Positions 23,932 to 31,442 of a stretch of 64,000 nucleotides of DNA are shown here, one piece after another; the first letter of the stretch is position 1; each line of letters starts with the position of its first letter. The stretch lies in the NCBI GenBank assembly GCA_036504095.1, contig DASXVS010000048.1, positions 1 through 64,000 of the forward strand, written 5' to 3'. The translations under genes were made by a program, and so were the position numbers. The notes under the pieces are model-generated. The model had not been told where the DNA came from, did not search any database, and worked only from the letters and a program-made list of their open reading frames with translations. The stretch is from Armatimonadota bacterium. Lineage in GTDB: Bacteria > Armatimonadota > DTGP01 > JAKQQT01.

Positions 23932-25464
23932 TCATTTCTCCTTCGCCTTGTCGGGATCGACGAAGACTTCGGTTCCGTCCAGGATGTGCGGCGTGATGAC
24001 GATGACAACCTCTGTGCGTGATTTCGCTGTCTTCCCGTGGCGGAACAACTGCCCCAGGAGCGGTATATCACCCAGTATTGGCAGCTTGCTTTCGGTGTGA
24101 TCCGCCGTTTCATTGACAAGGCCGCCGATCACGATGCTTTGCCCGTCCTTCACACGCATCGTGGTGGATGCGCGGCGCATGGTAATCTCCGGCAGGCCGT
24201 TGGGCCCCTTCCCGGTGACGTCCCGGACCTCGGGTTCCACGCGAACCGATATCTCGCCCTCGGCCTTCAGCACCCGTGGAGTGATGCGGAGCAAAATGCC
24301 CGACGTTATCTGCTCGATCGTTGCGTATTGGTACGCCGTTGACCCCGTCAGGATGGCGTAGTAGGTCTCCTTGCCGACCTCCATCTCCGCCGTCTGCCCT
24401 TCAACGGTGGCCACGCGGGGGTTTGCGCGGAGTTGCGCCCGGCCCTTGGTGATGAGGGCCTTTAGAGAGACCATCTCGGTCTTGGCGACGTTGGAATACA
24501 GGAGGGATGCCCCCGTCCCAAGCAGGTCCTGCTGCAGCCAGTGCGTCGCCCAGTCGATTCCGAACTCCTTCAAGGCATCGTCGGATACCTCGATGACCTG
24601 GGCTTCGAGCATGACCTGTGCGGGCTCAATGTCCACCTTGGCGATCTCCGACTTGATACGGTCCATCATCGACGGCGGCGCGGTGATAACGAGACGATAA
24701 CGCTGTGGACCGGAGGATGACGAGCCGCCTATCCCGCCGGAGCGGGTCTGGATCCCCGGCGGGGTGCCCATACGCGTGCTCGAGCGACTCTGCGACGAAT
24801 CAATGGGTTGCTGCGGCGCATCGCCTTCGGCGGCGAGGTATTTGCCGTAGGAGTTCGACAACATGCCGATCACGACATTGGGCGCCATGTACTTCAAGTC
24901 CACGATGTCGTTGCGTGTGAGCAGGTTGTAGTTGGGATTGGAAGGATCCGGCAGCCCCACCAGGTAATAGTCATCGACCTTGGCGAAAGCGAAGCCGCCG
25001 GCCTGCAACAGGATGTTCAGCGCCTTCTCGAGCGGCACGCTCTTCAGGTCCGCCGTGACCGTTCCCTGAACGGTGCTGTCCGCTATGATGGTCACACCGG
25101 CGGCCTGGGACACGTCTGAAAGGGCCTGGACGAGATCGGTCGCTGCGAAAACGTTGGTGATGGTCCCGTCAGGCTTGGGCGCGGGCGCGGGTGTCGGAGG
25201 CGGAGCAACGGGGGGCGCAGTCACCGGGGCGGTAGGTTGGGCCTCTGTCCCCGATCCGCTCGCCGGCGTTGCGACCGGCGGGGTTGGCTCCGGCGGCGCG
25301 GCGACCGGCTTAGGCGTGCTCTTGGGTTTCGCCTTTGGCGCGGCCTTGGCCGACTTCGCAGGGGTCTTTGGCCCCGCCTTCGGCGCCTGGGCGAAACCGG
25401 GCGACCCGAAAGCGAACAGGCAGGTCAGAACGGCAAGTTGCAGCAGCCTCGGTGAGTTTCTCAT
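23932..25464 (-). CDS. Secretin-family outer-membrane channel protein
   Basis: This 510-residue protein has a signal peptide (LLQLAVLTCLFAFGSPGFAQ) and a long Pro/Ala/Lys linker (residues 25-100). An STN/N-domain follows (TDLVQALSDVSQAAGVTIIA, then VPLEKALNILLQAGGFAFAK), then a Ser/Gly-rich loop and an N1-like segment. The C-terminal secretin domain has VMLEAQVIEVSDDALKEFGI, LRANPRVATVEGQTAEMEVG, TTMRVKDGQSIVIGGLVNE and SKLPILGDIPLLGQLFR, the canonical secretin signature. Secretins form large outer-membrane rings for type II/III secretion or type IV pili. Here no pil, gsp or sct genes are adjacent. Instead the neighbours are an Ig-like chaperone-like protein and small secreted proteins. Confidence 0.92.
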   Translation of the reverse strand: MRNSPRLLQLAVLTCLFAFGSPGFAQAPKAGPKTPAKSAKAAPKAKPKSTPKPVAAPPEPTPPVATPASGSGTEAQPTAPVTAPPVAPPPTPAPAPKPDGTITNVFAATDLVQALSDVSQAAGVTIIADSTVQGTVTADLKSVPLEKALNILLQAGGFAFAKVDDYYLVGLPDPSNPNYNLLTRNDIVDLKYMAPNVVIGMLSNSYGKYLAAEGDAPQQPIDSSQSRSSTRMGTPPGIQTRSGGIGGSSSSGPQRYRLVITAPPSMMDRIKSEIAKVDIEPAQVMLEAQVIEVSDDALKEFGIDWATHWLQQDLLGTGASLLYSNVAKTEMVSLKALITKGRAQLRANPRVATVEGQTAEMEVGKETYYAILTGSTAYQYATIEQITSGILLRITPRVLKAEGEISVRVEPEVRDVTGKGPNGLPEITMRRASTTMRVKDGQSIVIGGLVNETADHTESKLPILGDIPLLGQLFRHGKTAKSRTEVVIVITPHILDGTEVFVDPDKAKEK

Positions 25465-25504
25465 ACGTTCCTGTCAGTATCTCGGAGAGTCCGGTATGGG
25501 TTTA

Positions 25505-27202
25505 TTAGCCCCTCTTCACGGCGGGCCGCTTTGCCGGAGCGGGCGCGGGCTTCCCCTTGATTTGTTCCATAATAGAGACGATCCGCCGTCCGCTCCTTAC
25601 CTCCACCTTTATCGGAAGCGTCTGCCGCACGGACTTGCTCCCCCCGTACGCCATCTCGGCATTCAATGAGTAGGCGCCGGATTTCACCGCGCTGAAGTCG
25701 ATGACACCGGAAAACTGCGGACTTGAAAGTGGCAGGATCGTCTTCGACGGCGCCTCCAGTTTTATCCTGGCGACCGGATCGCCCATGACCGGGTTCACCG
25801 ATGCAGTTGCAGTCGCATCGAAGTGAGTGTTTCCTGTATTAGCGAACTGGGCCACGACAGCATAAGCGTCCGCTCCCTGACCTGTCAGATTCATCTTCAC
25901 CGGCGCCGCGTTGGGAACGGCCTCAACCTTCGGGTTTGTGACGATGACCTGCGCCTGGGAATCGCCAGCGCTCTGTCCGTTAGGATAAGTGGCGTGAATA
26001 ATTACGTTCGCATAGTAGTTTGCCCGTTCAGGAGCCGTCTCGGGGTAGACCACCCCCAACCGGACGGTCTGGCTGCCGCCGCCTCTAATCGCAAAAGCCT
26101 GGGGTGTCTGCACAACCCAGGCGGCACAGGAATAGCTGGCGCCGGTGATCTGGCCGTCGGTTGCACTGTTCAGTTCGGGGGGTGCAACGGTCTCGCATGT
26201 CACCTGCACTGCTTCCTGGCTCGGGTTTTGCACCACCAAAGTGCCTGACCTGCGGCTCCCTGGCGTGGCTTCGATAATGACAGAAGCCGGTTTCACATTC
26301 AGGCTCGCGTCTGTAGCCACAGACGCCACAGCTGGATCGCCAGCGTAGTCGATCTCCTGGTCAATCCTTCCACTCGGCCGGTTATCAACGTACAGGCGTC
26401 CACTGATCTTATAGTGGCCAGCCGGGAGCGCACGCTTGATATCTGCGGTTGGGCTAAGCACAACACCGGGGAACATTCCGCGTTCCGCAACGTCAGCCTG
26501 GGTTATCCTTCGCCATGCACCGCCAGTCAGGTAGTAGATCTCCACCATCCCACGAACGCGAACGAAAGTCTCTCCTTGATTCTCGATGTTCAGCGCGACC
26601 GCTGTCGAAGCCTGCTTGGTCGCCGACCGCGGAACCAGCTTCATCCCGGCACCAGTGAGGGTAATCCTTTGCTGCACCGGTGGACCCTGCACAGTCACCA
26701 TAACAAGTGGCAGCAACGTGAATTCCACGTTTATGGCCAAACGGCCTGCGCCAGGTGTACGCTGCGTTACGGCAATTCCAGCGTAGTAGTATCCCCTTGC
26801 CTTTTGAGGGATTTTGATCGTGACACTGACGGTCTTGGTTTCCAACGGTGCTAAGTCGACCGAATCGGCGCTGAGCGTGAACCAGTCGAAACAGGAGCGG
26901 GCGGCCACTTTCCCGTTGTTTTGCTGCAGGTCCTTTGGCGCCAGTTGGGTAGGACCCCCACCTTCATCCTGGCCGACTCTTGTGGCGTTCAATGTGATCC
27001 TGGTGTTCGCATCTGCCCTCGCGCTTCGCAATTCGAGGCGTTTCACCACGGTGCTTCCCGGGCGGCCAGTGACTGAGAGTAGCATGGGCTGTGCGCTGAA
27101 CCCCTGGGCGCAGACCGCATGCTGAGTAAGAGCCACAGCTGGGAGCACGAGCAGGCTCTGGACTAAAACCGCGCGTGTGCATGGTAGTGGGATGTGCTTC
27201 AT
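25505..27202 (-). CDS. Secreted tandem Ig-like protein, PapD-chaperone-like or WxLIP-like
   Basis: This 565-residue protein has a signal peptide (ending about AVCAQG). It is almost all beta-rich. The first domain (FSAQPMLLSVTGRPGSTVVK, then LELRSARADANTRITLNATR) resembles the N-terminal domains of DUF916/WxL-interacting proteins and fimbrial chaperones. KKARGYYYAGIAV-like sequence and LLPLVMVTVQG follow. A repeat with the same logic starts near residue 300 (LNVKPASVIIEATPGSRRSG, TLVVQNPSQEAVQVTCE). The C-terminus is a basic Pro/Ala/Lys tail. It lies between two small secreted proteins upstream and a secretin downstream. A role in binding or folding the subunits is an inference from context and fold type. 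Confidence 0.6.
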   Translation of the reverse strand: MKHIPLPCTRAVLVQSLLVLPAVALTQHAVCAQGFSAQPMLLSVTGRPGSTVVKRLELRSARADANTRITLNATRVGQDEGGGPTQLAPKDLQQNNGKVAARSCFDWFTLSADSVDLAPLETKTVSVTIKIPQKARGYYYAGIAVTQRTPGAGRLAINVEFTLLPLVMVTVQGPPVQQRITLTGAGMKLVPRSATKQASTAVALNIENQGETFVRVRGMVEIYYLTGGAWRRITQADVAERGMFPGVVLSPTADIKRALPAGHYKISGRLYVDNRPSGRIDQEIDYAGDPAVASVATDASLNVKPASVIIEATPGSRRSGTLVVQNPSQEAVQVTCETVAPPELNSATDGQITGASYSCAAWVVQTPQAFAIRGGGSQTVRLGVVYPETAPERANYYANVIIHATYPNGQSAGDSQAQVIVTNPKVEAVPNAAPVKMNLTGQGADAYAVVAQFANTGNTHFDATATASVNPVMGDPVARIKLEAPSKTILPLSSPQFSGVIDFSAVKSGAYSLNAEMAYGGSKSVRQTLPIKVEVRSGRRIVSIMEQIKGKPAPAPAKRPAVKRG

Positions 27203-27242
27203 GGGACCTATACCTCCAAAGCTGCATTGGTTTGAGCGCAGC

Positions 27243-27274
27243 GGCGGGGAAGAGATCGAAGCCTCTTCCCCGCC
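27243..27274. other. Strong intercistronic stem-loop before the chaperone-like gene
   Basis: GGCGGGGAAGAG (27243-27254) and CTCTTCCCCGCC (27263-27274) form a perfect 12-bp stem with an 8-base loop. No T-tract follows on the minus strand, so it is more likely an mRNA-stabilising or processing hairpin between the abundant subunit gene and the downstream genes than a full terminator. Confidence 0.7.
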
Positions 27275-27363
27275 ACCTCGGGTCTTGCCGTCTCTACAAT
27301 CTATCCAGTGGCAGAGATTGCACGAGAGTCAAGGGTTAGCAGTTGTGCCTGCTGCGAGTCACG

Positions 27364-27891
27364 TTACGGGTTAGTGGCCGCCGTAATCTTCATCGTACCG
27401 ACGTAGCTGCCCGTAGCTGTAGCGGTAGTGATTCCATTCACCGTAAGCGTCATTGGCACAAGGATTTTCTTGTTATTGTCGGTAGGATTGGTCGTGATGA
27501 GGGTTTGCAGTGGCGGGGCCACAGGGGCGCCGTCGAATTGCATTAGCCAACTGCCGGGCAACGCGGTCGCGCCGGAGCCCAAGTCTAGGTCGAACTTAAT
27601 GGTCGAAGGGCCATTGTCGACCCATGCGACGTTCACTGTGTCGCTACCACTGCCGCCGTTGCCATCGACGGTGATGCTGAATCCGGCCTTGTTGTTTGCT
27701 AGATTCGCGCCGTAAATGGTTGTGTCCCAACCGGTGTTGTAGGAGGCGTCGACGGCGAATGCGGCAAAGACGTACGGGCTGACGGTCAAGTTGACCGGCA
27801 CAGTGGTGTTGCTGGTCGCGGCATTGTTGGATGCAAACGCGGCGGTGCCGAGGGCGAGGACGCCGGCGGCGATGAAAATTCCGAGTTTCAT
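27364..27891 (-). CDS. Small secreted beta-rich protein, subunit-like (paralogue B)
   Basis: The start at 27891 (MKLGIFIAAGVLALGTAAFA) gives a signal peptide and a mature protein of about 155 residues; upstream in-frame codons are not protein-like. The mature N-terminus has TTVPVNLTVSPYVFAAFAVD. Then ASYNTGWDTTIYG and NNKAGFSITVDGNGGSGSDT, VNVAWVDNG and LVPMTLTVNGI. It is clearly paralogous to the next gene (28138-28695): both have PYVFA.FA.DASYN.GWD and NKAGF...VDG.GG..DTVN.AW. No cysteines. Likely an exported structural subunit handled by the chaperone-like protein and secretin downstream. The family is not one I can name. Confidence 0.7.
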   Translation of the reverse strand: MKLGIFIAAGVLALGTAAFASNNAATSNTTVPVNLTVSPYVFAAFAVDASYNTGWDTTIYGANLANNKAGFSITVDGNGGSGSDTVNVAWVDNGPSTIKFDLDLGSGATALPGSWLMQFDGAPVAPPLQTLITTNPTDNNKKILVPMTLTVNGITTATATGSYVGTMKITAATNP

Positions 27892-28013
27892 TTGGAACTC
27901 AATCTCCATGCCATCCATTCTAAAGGATGGCGGGTCGGTTGCCGAAAGGCAACATGGTTGTGTTCGCGGTTGTCCTGTGGTTAGTGGCCCGGACTTCCGC
28001 ATTCCGCTGTTCT

Positions 28014-28040
28014 GCGCCAGGGTTTCTTCAGCCCTGGCGC
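28014..28040. other. Hairpin between the two subunit-like genes
   Basis: GCGCCAGGG (28014-28022) pairs with CCCTGGCGC (28032-28040), a perfect 9-bp stem. TTTTT follows at 28047 on the plus strand only. On the operon (minus) strand it has no T-tract and may protect or separate the two subunit messages. Confidence 0.6.
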
Positions 28041-28137
28041 CGGGCGTTTTTGGCAGCGGCTCCCGTCCGTTGCCATATCGCATTTGGTCCGGCTGCCCCC
28101 GGACCCGGGCGGAACGGCCCTTGCCGTTTCCATGCTC

Positions 28138-28695
28138 CTACCATTTAGGAATGGTTGGGTCGTTCCCGGTTATGTCGGTCTGGACCATCGTGATGCTCAG
28201 CGTTGCGCCGTAATTCCCGGCGGGAACCGACATCGTGACGCCAGATACTCTCACAGTGACCGGCACCAGCACCTGCTTCGTCGGTCTTCTTCCGTTCGGA
28301 TTGCGCGTCAACACCAGCGGATCGGGCGACGTGACGATCTTGCCGCCGGCCTCCATCGTCCAGATACCGGGAAGGCTTCCCTGATCCAGTACCAGGACCA
28401 CGCGGGACGGCACGTTGGCAGCCCACGCGAGGTTGACGGTGTCTTCCGCACCGCCGCCGTGTCCGTCCACTTCGAGGTTGAAACCGGCCTTGTTGTCTTC
28501 AACCAGCGCGCCATACACCGCCCTGTCCCACCCGATGTTGTAGCTTGCGTCCTCGGCGAAGGTGGCGAAGACGTAGGGCTGGCCGATCGGTGGATCGGGC
28601 GGCACTCTGGTGTTGCCCGTCGTTCCGTAAGACTGTGCGAAGGCGTGTGTGCCCAGAACGAGTGCGCCGATAGCTAGAGTGGTTCCCAGTTTCAT
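28138..28695 (-). CDS. Small secreted beta-rich protein, subunit-like (paralogue A)
   Basis: This 185-residue protein has a signal peptide (MKLGTTLAIGALVLGTHAFA). The mature region has IGQPYVFATFAEDASYNIGW, then DRAVYGALVEDNKAGFNLEV, EDTVNLAWAANVPSR, and a C-terminal VLVPVTVRVSGV. It aligns along its length with the product of 27364-27891 at roughly one third to one half identity by eye. It is the first gene of the minus-strand locus ending at 23355. Two tandem paralogues with signal peptides ahead of an Ig-like protein and a secretin suggest major and minor subunits of a surface structure. Confidence 0.7.
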   Translation of the reverse strand: MKLGTTLAIGALVLGTHAFAQSYGTTGNTRVPPDPPIGQPYVFATFAEDASYNIGWDRAVYGALVEDNKAGFNLEVDGHGGGAEDTVNLAWAANVPSRVVLVLDQGSLPGIWTMEAGGKIVTSPDPLVLTRNPNGRRPTKQVLVPVTVRVSGVTMSVPAGNYGATLSITMVQTDITGNDPTIPKW

Positions 28696-29150
28696 CGCGG
28701 GTTCGTGTCGTTCTTTCGGGTCTCGAGAGCGCCGGTCTGGTCGCGGCCGGCGCAGGCTTTGAGGACTGCGGCGGACATTGAGTGATCAGGTTGGTCCGGA
28801 TTCCCCCGGGCCTGGGTGGGAGGGTTTGCAAGCGGGTACGCTTCGTCTCCCGGTCTGCTGCTGGAGCGGGCTTATGGTCCCCTGCTTCCGCTCCTACACC
28901 TCAATTGTATCAGGGTTTAGGTGTAATCCGCTACTACCCAAAAGTGTAGTTTATTACCTACCCGTTCGGGTAGGTTTTGGGGGAGTTCGGCCCCAATCTG
29001 GGTGGATGACACACGAGGCGCCCCCCAACGGGTGAGGGCTCACCCGGGGGGACATACTTGGTGGCGGCGTGGCAGGACCGGCGTCCAGTCGGCCGGGCAC
29101 GGGTCTTGCCGCGGTGGGCGCGACGGGGCGGCAGGGCGGGTTTCGCACGC
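28696..29150. other. Spacer upstream of the subunit locus and of tRNA-Lys
   Basis: The 450-base spacer holds the divergent promoters. On the minus strand TACAAT near 28908-28913 is a candidate -10 for the subunit locus, with no good -35. A hairpin CCTACCCG/CGGGTAGG with TTTTGGG lies at 28957-28978 on the plus strand. No ORF here looks real. Confidence 0.4.
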
Positions 29151-29179
29151 TTGACGGGGGTCCGGCCAGTGGTTATAAT
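29151..29179 (+). promoter_or_regulatory. Promoter of tRNA-Lys
   Basis: TTGACG (29151-29156), a 17-base spacer and a perfect TATAAT (29174-29179). Transcription would begin about 7 bases before the tRNA. Confidence 0.8.
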
Positions 29180-29191
29180 GAGGAAGGTTCC

Positions 29192-29267
<76 letters not shown>

Positions 29268-29301
29268 CTCCTGGTGCTGGTTCTAACCAGATGAGTTACC
29301 G

Positions 29302-29343
29302 GAAAACGGTGGCGGCATGTAATACGTGACCTCCACCGTTTTC
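29302..29343 (+). terminator. Inverted repeat after tRNA-Lys, possible terminator
   Basis: GAAAACGGTGG (29302-29312) and CCACCGTTTTC (29333-29343) are perfect 11-base arms with a 20-base loop. The T-rich right arm and the position 35 bases after the tRNA suit a terminator. Confidence 0.5.
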
Positions 29344-29800
29344 TTGTCAGTCTGTTCCACGCTCTTCACGGCTTGGCCGGCAATTTCCCGCTTTCCAACG
29401 GCTGTCGAGGATTCCAGCCATTCCAGACGTCAGGCGGGGGGGGCAACTGTATCATCAACCCCTGCGGCCGGACGCTGACCTTGCTCCAGAAGCGATGCTA
29501 AGCTACTGTTTCCGCCTACACCTGCGTGACCTCCCCTTCCACCCAGGCACGCAGCCACAGGACGACCACAATTGCGAATCGGTATCAGCTATCTCTGGAC
29601 GCCGGTTGGTATCCGGAAAACCCAGCCGTTGACCGTCGTTCCCCCAGGTTGGGTGCTTACGGACATAGAATGACTCAACCGGCATCATGCAACCTGACGC
29701 GCTATGGATGGGTGCTTCAGGGTGCAGGCCAAACACCAAATAGTAGGCGCCATTCCGCTCGGTGGCCTGCCGCCCGAACGTGCAGGCGCATGTGCCTGAG
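29344..29800. other. Spacer before the MFS exporter; no gene seen
   Basis: About 455 bases contain short ORFs on both strands, none with a ribosome site or recognisable protein. No clear promoter for the exporter was found either. Confidence 0.4.
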
Positions 29801-31399
29801 ATGAACCAATCTCCAACAAGGGAAATCGCGGTCCCGTCCGAAGGCGAGCGTGCACCGGCAAACCGATGGATCATCGCGCTGGCAGTTACCGTTGGCACCC
29901 TGATGGGCGCCATTGATACCAGTATCGTCAACGTCGCGCTCCCCCACATCCAGAGTACCTTGGGCGTCACCATCAACGAGGTCACGTGGATTTCGACCGC
30001 CTACCTGATCTCTCTGGTCATCATCATGCCGTTGACGGCGTGGCTCGCCAGCCTGTTCGGCCGCAAGCGCGTGTACATGGCGTGCCTCATCCTGTTCCTG
30101 GTTGCGTCGTTCTTTTGCGGCAACGCGACGACGTTCGGGATGCTGGTTATCTTCCGTGGCATTCAGGGGATCGGCGCCGGGGCTCTTCAGCCGACCGAGC
30201 AGGCCATCCTGCGCGAGACGTTCCCCGTGGAGGAGCAGGGGCTGGCGATGGCGCTGTACGGCCTCGCCGTCATGATCGGGCCGGCGATTGGCCCCAGCCT
30301 CGGCGGATTGCTCACCGACAACTATTCCTGGCGATGGATCTTCTTCATCAATATCCCGATCGGGCTGATCGGGCTGCTGATGGTATGGCATTTTGTGCAC
30401 GATCCACGATACCTGAAGCGGCAGCCGCTGCGGATCGATTATGCGGGCGTCGGGTTGCTGGCGGTTGGGTTGGCCACGCTGCAGACGCTGCTCGAACAGG
30501 GGCAGACCAACGATTGGTTTTACTCCACCTTCATCGTCGTGCTGACGATTGTGGCTGCGTGCAGCCTTGGCGCGTTCGTCTGGTGGGAACTCCGGATATC
30601 CGAGCCGGCGGTGGACCTGCGCCTCCTGAAGAACCTTCCGTTCGCGTCCGGCACTTTCATCGGCGGCGTACTGGGCCTGAGCCTCTTCTCGGGCATATTC
30701 CTGCTGCCGCTGTATATGCAAACGCTGCTCGGGTTTACCCCTCTGCAATCGGGCCTCGCGCTGATGCCGCGCACGCTCGCGATGATGGCGATGATGCCGA
30801 TCATAGGTTTGGCGTTCAACCGACTGGGTACCTGGAAAATGGTGACAGGCGGACTGACGATCGCGGCATATGCGGTCTGGATGATGGCACACTTCACCGA
30901 CCGGACAGACCTGACGCAGCTCATCATCCCGCAACTGATACAGGGCGTCGGTTTCAGCATGATCTTCGTAGCTCTCTCCACATCGGCGCTTTCCAACGTG
31001 CCGCGGGAGCGTATGACCAATGCGACCGGCCTGTACAACCTCATCCGGCAATTGGGAGGCAGCTTCGGGATCGCCATATTCGCGACGCTGCTGGAGAAGC
31101 ACACAACCGCGATGCATACCCACTTGGCGGAGTATGCGAACGCCTATAACCCGGCGTTTACTCAACGAATGGTTGGCCTGCAGGGCTACTACAGAAGCCT
31201 CGGGAATGACGCGGTAACCGCGCAAGCGCGAGCGCTCGCAACCATCAATGGGATCGTTTGGAAGCAGGCAGCGGTGATGGCGTTCGAATACACGTTTCGC
31301 CTCAGCTTCGTGCTTCTGGTGATGTGCATCCCGCTCGTTTTTCTGCTGAAAGACCGCGTGGTGAAACGGCGCGCCCTGGGCGAGCCCGTGGAGGAGTAA
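29801..31399 (+). CDS. DHA2-family MFS multidrug exporter (EmrB/QacA type)
   Basis: Starting at 29801 (MNQSPTREIA) the protein is 532 residues with 14 membrane segments. TM1 has LMGAIDTSIVNVALPHIQ, the DHA2 signature with the membrane Asp. The loop after TM2 has LASLFGRKRVYM (motif A-like), and TM5 has GPAIGPSLGGLL (antiporter motif C). The long C-terminal periplasmic loop before the last helix (HLAEYANAYNPAFTQ) is typical of EmrB. EmrB proteins export hydrophobic compounds by proton antiport, usually with an EmrA adaptor and TolC. Neither is next to it here. Convergent with the glycosidase gene that follows. Confidence 0.9.
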   Translation: MNQSPTREIAVPSEGERAPANRWIIALAVTVGTLMGAIDTSIVNVALPHIQSTLGVTINEVTWISTAYLISLVIIMPLTAWLASLFGRKRVYMACLILFLVASFFCGNATTFGMLVIFRGIQGIGAGALQPTEQAILRETFPVEEQGLAMALYGLAVMIGPAIGPSLGGLLTDNYSWRWIFFINIPIGLIGLLMVWHFVHDPRYLKRQPLRIDYAGVGLLAVGLATLQTLLEQGQTNDWFYSTFIVVLTIVAACSLGAFVWWELRISEPAVDLRLLKNLPFASGTFIGGVLGLSLFSGIFLLPLYMQTLLGFTPLQSGLALMPRTLAMMAMMPIIGLAFNRLGTWKMVTGGLTIAAYAVWMMAHFTDRTDLTQLIIPQLIQGVGFSMIFVALSTSALSNVPRERMTNATGLYNLIRQLGGSFGIAIFATLLEKHTTAMHTHLAEYANAYNPAFTQRMVGLQGYYRSLGNDAVTAQARALATINGIVWKQAAVMAFEYTFRLSFVLLVMCIPLVFLLKDRVVKRRALGEPVEE

Positions 31400-31442
31400 C
31401 GCGGCATTCCGACGCCAGGGCCGATACGAAGAGGCCTGCCCC

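Noticed and set aside
28957-28978. Plus-strand hairpin with T-run, possible terminator
   Set aside because: No plus-strand gene ends upstream of it, and on the minus strand there is no T-tract. Its role is unclear.
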